NCBI GenBank assembly: GCA_949472775.1
Contig: CASWVG010000008.1
Coordinates: 20,900 to 84,899, forward strand
Length of the DNA: 64,000 bases
DNA from: an uncultured Lachnospiraceae bacterium
GTDB taxonomy: Bacteria; Bacillota; Clostridia; Lachnospirales; Lachnospiraceae
Direction of reading: 5' to 3'
Shown here: piece after piece, positions 59,934 to 64,000 of the stretch
Layout of the letters: each line of letters opens with the position of its first letter
Position numbering within the stretch: the first letter of the stretch is position 1
The notes under the pieces: model-generated
Seen by the model: only the letters and a program-made list of their open reading frames with translations
What the model was told of the DNA's origin: nothing
The model's database searches: none
Made by a program: the position numbers and the translations under genes

Positions 59934-60821
59934 TTAAACTTTCGCATCTCCCCTGTGGAACAATCTATGGCAAAGGTTTACGCATCCTCTGAACAGGGCG
60001 GGAATCGCCGTACCTACCACCAGTACCATCAGCCAGATGAACACCAGACCGACCGCCACCAGAATCAAGCCGCCGCCGATCATGCTAAGCCCTCCGAGGG
60101 GCGCGCCGAACATGGCCACAAATCCCGCAATCACCAGTGCGATACCTACCACCGTCAGCACAACGCCTACCACCAGAAACGCAATGAAGACGCCAAGCAG
60201 ACCGGCCAGTATACCCACACCGCCTCCAAAAAGCCCGCCCAGCACACCGATCCAGACCGGGGATAGCACCACCGCCAGCACGATAATCAGCGCGATCTGT
60301 CCGCCCGTCATAGGTTTCTTCTGCGGTCTGTCCTGTCCGGCTGACCGCTGACCGTAACCGCCATATGCACCGTTCCCCCCATTCGGCTGACCGCCGTATG
60401 CGCTGCCTGCGCCCTGCGCCTGCTGGCCGTAGGAACCGTATGCACTGTTTCCCCCATTCGGCTGACCGCCGTATGCACTTCCTGCGCCGCCTGCCTGCGC
60501 ACCGTATGCGTTTCCTGTGCCGTTTGCCTGTGCGCTGCCCTGCTGTTGGGTGGTTGACATAAGTTGGTTTTTATTTCTCTGCTCATACCCGTGAAAACCG
60601 GACTCTGTAAACTCTCCCCCGTTTCCACCGTCAAAAAGCCCTGCCTTGATCGCCTTTGCAAGTTCCTCCGGCGAGCCCAGCGCGGCGATCACGCCCGCTT
60701 CGTTTCCCTCGCCCGCATCGTCAAAGTATTCATTATAATAAGCGATCGCCTCCTCCCGCTCCGCAGGCGGCACATCCTGTAAAAGCGCGGTCAGTCTGCT
60801 CATAAATTCCGCTCTATTCAT
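59934..60821 (-). CDS. DUF1700 (HAAS-type) membrane protein
   Basis: From 60821 the protein has 295 residues. The N-terminal 70 residues are a DUF1700 helical domain (MNRAEFMSRLTALLQDVPPA, EREEAIAYYNEYFDDAGEGN). The middle is a low-complexity Gly/Ser/Tyr/Gln/Asn region with an imperfect repeat (GQPNGGNSAYGSYGQQAQGA and GQPNGGNGAYGGYGQRSAG). The last 130 residues contain about four hydrophobic segments (IALIIVLAVVLSPVWIGVLG, GLLGVFIAFLVVGVVLTVVG). PadR-linked DUF1700 proteins are thought to sense the envelope state. GGAGGAGAAA precedes the ATG. It is the second gene of the PadR-DUF1700-DUF4097 run. Confidence 0.88.
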   Translation of the reverse strand: MNRAEFMSRLTALLQDVPPAEREEAIAYYNEYFDDAGEGNEAGVIAALGSPEELAKAIKAGLFDGGNGGEFTESGFHGYEQRNKNQLMSTTQQQGSAQANGTGNAYGAQAGGAGSAYGGQPNGGNSAYGSYGQQAQGAGSAYGGQPNGGNGAYGGYGQRSAGQDRPQKKPMTGGQIALIIVLAVVLSPVWIGVLGGLFGGGVGILAGLLGVFIAFLVVGVVLTVVGIALVIAGFVAMFGAPLGGLSMIGGGLILVAVGLVFIWLMVLVVGTAIPALFRGCVNLCHRLFHRGDAKV

Positions 60822-60959
60822 TTTCTCCTCCATTCTGAAGCGTTAAGCTGAAGAAACGCGAGCAAAATATCAGATTTTGCTCTGCGATCAGAGAAATTTG
60901 TGACGCTCCTACACAAATTTCCGATTGAAAAATAAGGTCATCAGACTTATTTTTCAATC
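60822..60959 (-). repeat. Hairpin leader element, copy E1 (padR to DUF1700 gene)
   Basis: The most complete copy. On the minus strand: H0 GATTGAAAAATAAG/CTTATTTTTCAATC (60923-60959, perfect 14 bp, loop TCTGATGAC), which includes the last codons and TAA stop of padR; GG; H1 AAATTTGTG/CACAAATTT (60894-60920, loop TAGGAGCGT); CTCTGATCGCAG; H2 GAGCAAAAT/ATTTTGCTC (60860-60882) followed by GCG; and AACGCTTCAGAATGGAGGA, the ribosome site of the DUF1700 gene. Confidence 0.9.
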
Positions 60960-61276
60960 TTCAGTCCTCCCTCAAAAATACTGTTCAATTTGGCAGAATA
61001 CCGATACCATTCGCTGATGTAAAGATTGAGCTGCGCCCTCCCTTTCTCTGTAATCCTGTAATATCGTCTGTTCCTTCCCGCGCATTCCATGTCGTAAATC
61101 TGCAGGCACTCATCCTTCTGCAGCCTTCGCAGAACCGGATACAACGTAGACTCGGAAATCTCTATGACCAGCCGCACCTCCTGCGTGATCTTATAGCCAT
61201 AGGTTCCTTCCGTCTCATGGGACACAACAGCCAGCACGATGGCGTCCAGCAATGCCGCACCTGTGTTAAAAACCAT
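60947..61276 (-). CDS. PadR-family transcriptional regulator
   Basis: A 109-residue stand-alone PadR protein: an N-terminal winged helix (LDAIVLAVVSHETEGTYGYK, ITQEVRLVIEISESTLYPVL, RRLQKDECLQIYDMECAGRN) and a short dimerisation helix (AQLNLYISEWYRYSAKLNSI). The ATG at 61276 gives the normal family length and follows AAGGGG; longer starts up to 61348 are possible. It should repress its own operon (padR-DUF1700-DUF4097, perhaps pspC) through the perfect inverted repeat at 61380-61404. The last residues IEK and stop are encoded by hairpin H0 of element E1. Confidence 0.92.
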   Translation of the reverse strand: MVFNTGAALLDAIVLAVVSHETEGTYGYKITQEVRLVIEISESTLYPVLRRLQKDECLQIYDMECAGRNRRYYRITEKGRAQLNLYISEWYRYSAKLNSIFEGGLKIEK

Positions 61277-61719
61277 GTAAATGACCCCTTTCTTCTTTTT
61301 TACATATTTCATTGTCATCCCTTTTGGAGTTATCCTCCCTTCCATCACCTCTGTTGTTCTATAATATTATTGACTTGTGCAATATTATATGCTGTATAAT
61401 ATTGTTTCTACACATACTATATGACATATAATATTGTTTGTCAACAACTATTTCTACTTTTTTATCCTGTTCTCTTCCTTATTCTCATTTTCTAATCTGC
61501 CTGCATGCGGCACCACTTTATAATCATTCCTGCCCTGGCAAGGTTTTGTTTCGTCTGTGAAAAAATAACAATTGTTCTTCATCCGGGAGATTCTTTCCGT
61601 TAGCCGGATTCCGCTCCTGCGGAACGGAAAAACGGCTGTCTGGAATGTACTTGAGAAATTTTCTTTTGAAATGAAAGAGACTGTGAAAAAGGGAATGGTG
61701 CGGGAAGAAGGATTCCTTT
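61277..61719. other. Gene-free region between padR and the ABC-2 permease gene
   Basis: The padR side (61277-61444) holds its leader, operator and promoter. The rest (61445-61719) shows no convincing gene on either strand; a plus-strand frame at 61572 lacks a ribosome site and runs into the ABC gene. A TTCCGC/GCGGAA hairpin lies at about 61605-61625. Confidence 0.5.
61380..61444 (-). promoter_or_regulatory. padR promoter with PadR operator
   Basis: On the minus strand TTGACA (61439-61444) and TATAGT (61416-61421) are exactly 17 bp apart. About 12 bp past the -10 box lies a perfect inverted repeat with 10-bp arms CAATATTATA and TATAATATTG and a 5-bp spacer (61380-61404). A further CAATATTATATGTCATATAG half-match lies inside the promoter spacer. 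This fits autorepression by PadR. Confidence 0.85.
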
Positions 61720-62376
61720 CTAATACTCTTTCCTCCGGAACACCCCCACCGCAACCGGGCAGGACAATACGAACGCAACCGCGCCACATGCAATTATAAA
61801 AATACCGCTCAGAACGATCTGACGGGACGTCATATTTCCCGGATATAACTTGTTAATCAAGGCGGTCAATCCCATGAGCATACCGGTTCCACCCAGTAGA
61901 CTTACCACCAGAATCACTTCGCTGCGCTCCTCACCGCCGAGAAAATAGAGCGGAATAAAAAACGCTCCCATAAAAAGGCTGATCCCGATTCCCACCACAA
62001 ACAGCATAAAGAGATCCGTATTTCTGTCAAAGGGAAAGCCGTGCAGCGCGACAGACAGGGCAACTGCTGCCGCGGCGAATCCGGTTCCCACAGCAAGCCA
62101 CAAAAGCTGGCTGACAAAAAAGCTCTTCACAATGTCCGCTCTCTTGACCGGTGTAGTCAGTTTATATTTCGCCCATTTTGTGGCGCTTTCCTTTCTGATA
62201 CTGGCTATGGAATTGAGGGAAAAACCAATCATTACCAGAAGCGCATAGCTGATGACAAGCGTTGGAATGGCATTATCCATGGCAACCACAAAAGCGCCCA
62301 GCAAAACAGCGATCCCCACGAACGCTTTCGCACCCGCAAGCGTCCCGTAAAAGTTATTTCTTAACAGTCCTCTCAT
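61720..62376 (-). CDS. ABC-2 type transporter permease
   Basis: A 218-residue membrane protein with about six hydrophobic segments (AFVGIAVLLGAFVVAMDNAI, TLVISYALLVMIGFSLNSIA, LFMLFVVGIGISLFMGAFFI, IVLSGIFIIACGAVAFVLSC). The motif RKESATKWAKYKLTTPVKRA is typical of bacitracin- or lantibiotic-type export permeases (YtrC/YtrD- or BcrB-like). It is translationally coupled to the ATPase gene (4-bp overlap) and forms its membrane partner. The substrate is unknown. GAGAGG precedes the ATG. Confidence 0.88.
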   Translation of the reverse strand: MRGLLRNNFYGTLAGAKAFVGIAVLLGAFVVAMDNAIPTLVISYALLVMIGFSLNSIASIRKESATKWAKYKLTTPVKRADIVKSFFVSQLLWLAVGTGFAAAAVALSVALHGFPFDRNTDLFMLFVVGIGISLFMGAFFIPLYFLGGEERSEVILVVSLLGGTGMLMGLTALINKLYPGNMTSRQIVLSGIFIIACGAVAFVLSCPVAVGVFRRKEY

Positions 62377-63239
62377 ATCCTCTCTCCCTTCATTAACAGC
62401 AGCATAATCTCGTCCACCGAAGTGTGATCCACCACCACTTCCTTATATTTACGTCTCGCCATACTGCCATCCGCCACCAGCACATCGATCTGCATGTCCC
62501 GCTTCCGGTATGCCAGAATATCCTCCCTGTCCAATGTCCGAAACTGGCTTTCCTTACAGCGCATCACCGCATACCGATAGACCAGCTCGTCCTTCGCCTC
62601 CGTCAGAATAAGCCTGCCTTCGTGGATAAACGCGATTGTATCCGCCACCTTTTCCAGATCGCTGGTGATATGGGACGACAGGAGGATGGCATGATTTTCC
62701 TCCTGCACAAATTCCAGAAAAACATCAAGCATGTCATCCCGCATCACAGGGTCAAGACCGCTTGTGGCCTCATCCAGAATCAAAAGCTCCGGGTGGTGCG
62801 AGAGTGCGGCTGCGATTGCCAGCTTCATGGTCATCCCCTTGGAATAGTGCCTGATTTTCTGTTTTGACGGCAACTGAAACTCCTCCAGATATTTCTGAAA
62901 CAGCGCCTCATCCCAGTTTTTATAAAGTCCTGCCATCACCTTCGACATCTGCTTTGCCGTCCAGAAACCCGGGAAATTATCCCCGTCGTAGACCACACCG
63001 ATCCTTTCCCGGATATCGGTATCCACGTCGCCCATTTCCTTGCCGAAGAGTTTTACCGAGCCGCTGTCCTTTGCAGCCGTATTTAAAATACAGTTGATGG
63101 TCGTCGTCTTGCCGGCGCCGTTTTCCCCCACGAACCCGAGGATCGACCCGTAAGGCAGGGAAAAAGTGATCTGTTCAAGTGTAAAGTCTGATTTCGGGTA
63201 AGATTTGGTTAGATTTTGCAATTCCAATATATTTTCCAT
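62373..63239 (-). CDS. ABC transporter ATPase (YtrB/BcrA type)
   Basis: The 288-residue ATPase has Walker A GENGAGKTTTINCILN, a Q-loop region (DGDNFPGFWTAKQMSKVMAG), signature YSKGMTMKLAIAAALSHHPE, Walker B LLILDEATSGLDP and switch His LSSHITSD. The signature YSKGM is typical of exporters of the bacitracin/YtrB group. A 70-residue C-terminal extension follows. With the ABC-2 permease and the GntR regulator upstream it forms a YtrA-like operon, probably for envelope stress or export. Confidence 0.95.
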   Translation of the reverse strand: MENILELQNLTKSYPKSDFTLEQITFSLPYGSILGFVGENGAGKTTTINCILNTAAKDSGSVKLFGKEMGDVDTDIRERIGVVYDGDNFPGFWTAKQMSKVMAGLYKNWDEALFQKYLEEFQLPSKQKIRHYSKGMTMKLAIAAALSHHPELLILDEATSGLDPVMRDDMLDVFLEFVQEENHAILLSSHITSDLEKVADTIAFIHEGRLILTEAKDELVYRYAVMRCKESQFRTLDREDILAYRKRDMQIDVLVADGSMARRKYKEVVVDHTSVDEIMLLLMKGERI

Positions 63240-63314
63240 ATGTGTCTTCCTTTCTCCGCGATCTCCGGCACGTCCTGAATAAACGCCCCTGTCGCTGTAC
63301 TATATATGTTCCCC

Positions 63315-63692
63315 TCACTCTACATCCTCATAAAACAATGCCAGTATTTTTGTCAGCCTCTCCAGCGGAATATTGTTCGTCCTGCCGATCTCCGCCGCCG
63401 CCTGCAGATGCTCTTCCGCAATCCGCTGCTGTTCCTCCTGATATAATTCCCTGTTCTGCGCCGCCACAAAGCTGCCTCTGCCCACCGCGGTGTCGATAAA
63501 TCCGTCCCTCTGCAGATCTTCGTAAGCCTTCTGCACCGTGATGACGCTGACATGAATGGACTTCGCCAGAGCGCGCATGGAAGGAATGGATTCTCCCGGC
63601 TGCAGTTCTCCGCTCATTATCATTGCTTTAATCTGCGACGTGATCTGCTCATAAATCGGTTTATTGGCATTGTTGCTGATAATGATCTCCAA
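63315..63692 (-). CDS. GntR-family regulator (YtrA type) of the ABC operon
   Basis: A 125-residue short GntR protein: LEIIISNNANKPIYEQITSQ, GESIPSMRALAKSIHVSVIT, VQKAYEDLQRDGFIDTAVGR, and a small helical tail. Translation starts at TTG (63692) with AAGGAG 7 nt before it; an ATG frame further upstream runs through the promoter. It should repress its own operon with the two ABC genes, as YtrA does in Bacillus, through the inverted repeat AATGTACTT/AAGTACATT next to the -10 box. Confidence 0.9.
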   Translation of the reverse strand: MEIIISNNANKPIYEQITSQIKAMIMSGELQPGESIPSMRALAKSIHVSVITVQKAYEDLQRDGFIDTAVGRGSFVAAQNRELYQEEQQRIAEEHLQAAAEIGRTNNIPLERLTKILALFYEDVE

Positions 63693-63722
63693 ACTTTCTC
63701 TCCTTTCCTTTCTATTGTACTT

Positions 63723-63772
63723 AATGTACTTATTGAACAAGTACATTATAACACATATCTCTTTCCTGTCAA
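63723..63772 (-). promoter_or_regulatory. Promoter and operator of the GntR-ABC operon
   Basis: On the minus strand TTGACA (63767-63772) and TATAAT (63745-63750) are 16 bp apart. A perfect inverted repeat AATGTACTT/AAGTACATT (63723-63731 and 63739-63747, 7-bp spacer) overlaps the -10 box, like the known YtrA operators with GTGTACT/AGTACAC arms. Confidence 0.9.
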
Positions 63773-63857
63773 ACCCCAGGCAAAAAATTACTTCTCCACT
63801 TTCTTCCATAAGACATATTTCCATTCACTGTTTTCGATCTGGAAATCCGCCCTCATA

Positions 63858-63886
63858 TTGCGTTCCGCCCCCGCTGGTGCTATACT
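63858..63886 (+). promoter_or_regulatory. Promoter toward the right edge
   Basis: TTGCGT (63858-63863) and TATACT (63881-63886) are 17 bp apart, with TGC before the -10 box. It reads into the 66-bp tandem repeat and out of the window; the gene it serves is not visible. Confidence 0.55.
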
Positions 63887-63891
63887 AAATC

Positions 63892-64000
63892 GAGCATAAA
63901 GCGCTCGATTCAGAGAATGCTCCGCATTCTCCTATGACTACACGACTGGACAACACGTGACAGTCTACGCTCGATTCAGAGAATGCTCCGCATTCTCCTA
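63892..64000. repeat. 66-bp tandem repeat at the right edge
   Basis: GCTCGATTCAGAGAATGCTC continuing with CGCATTCTCCTA occurs at 63903-63934 and identically at 63969-64000 (period 66). Each copy has the palindrome AGAATGC-TCC-GCATTCT; a CGAGC/GCTCG stem (63892-63908) precedes the first. The array runs off the window. The 34 bases between the copies are unrelated to the shared 32 bases. Confidence 0.85.

Overview
The window looks like a chromosomal segment of a spore-forming Firmicute of class Clostridia, most likely family Lachnospiraceae. The evidence is the sporulation genes (spoVAA-AB-AC, spoIIAA-AB-sigF), a Firmicute tRNA-Trp, a valS T-box leader, a trehalose PTS, ABC sugar importers with glycosidases, strong AGGAGG-type ribosome sites, and several small proteins typical of that family. 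No species can be named from sequence alone. Nearly all genes are on the minus strand; plus-strand genes are DUF3842, GH42, treR, tRNA-Trp, a lipoprotein and an ECF-type S component. No rRNA, phage, transposase or CRISPR array was seen.

Layout. 1-5.1 kb: acetyltransferase end, a DUF512 Fe-S protein, small unknowns, and spoVAA-AB-AC without spoVAD/AE. 5.3-12.7 kb: DUF3842, GH42 beta-galactosidase, then the trehalose locus (treA and treP, divergent from treR, with three operator palindromes). 12.7-21.5 kb: tRNA-Trp, lipoprotein, a two-subunit ABC exporter separated by a 169-bp tandem repeat, an LCP wall ligase and radA. 21.7-26.4 kb: clpC behind a GntR regulator and an SH3 protein. 26.5-34 kb: purE-M-N-D, an M29-type aminopeptidase, small membrane proteins and pyrE. 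34.2-41.2 kb: the spoIIA operon behind a 126-bp tandem repeat, a TPR protein, folC and a DUF342 protein. 41.4-48.6 kb: valS with its T-box, a large membrane protein and an HD-GYP protein. 48.7-57.4 kb: a carbohydrate locus (domain-swapped GH3, LacI, GH30, two permeases, binding protein) with LacI-type operators. 57.5-64 kb: ECF S component, PspC, a PadR-DUF1700-DUF4097 group, a GntR-ABC operon, and another tandem repeat running off the right edge.

Most individual genes are familiar. The unusual content lies between them. At least four families of structured intergenic repeats occur: (a) a leader element of two or three hairpins that ends in the ribosome-binding site of the next gene and, in two copies, begins inside the last codons of the previous gene (folC, padR); (b) tandem repeats of 169, 126 and 66 bp built from short CTTCG- or TCC-capped palindromes; (c) elements bounded by GTTCAACCCACGCCC and GGCYGAAC; (d) a 10-bp word, GTTTACATAA, found seven times and only between genes. 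Family (a) is the best candidate for something not previously described.

Regulation can be read directly in several places: TreR, LacI-type, PadR and YtrA-type operators each sit on a well-formed sigma-A promoter, and valS has a complete T-box antiterminator and terminator. Identities are inferred from motifs read by eye; no database search was possible.
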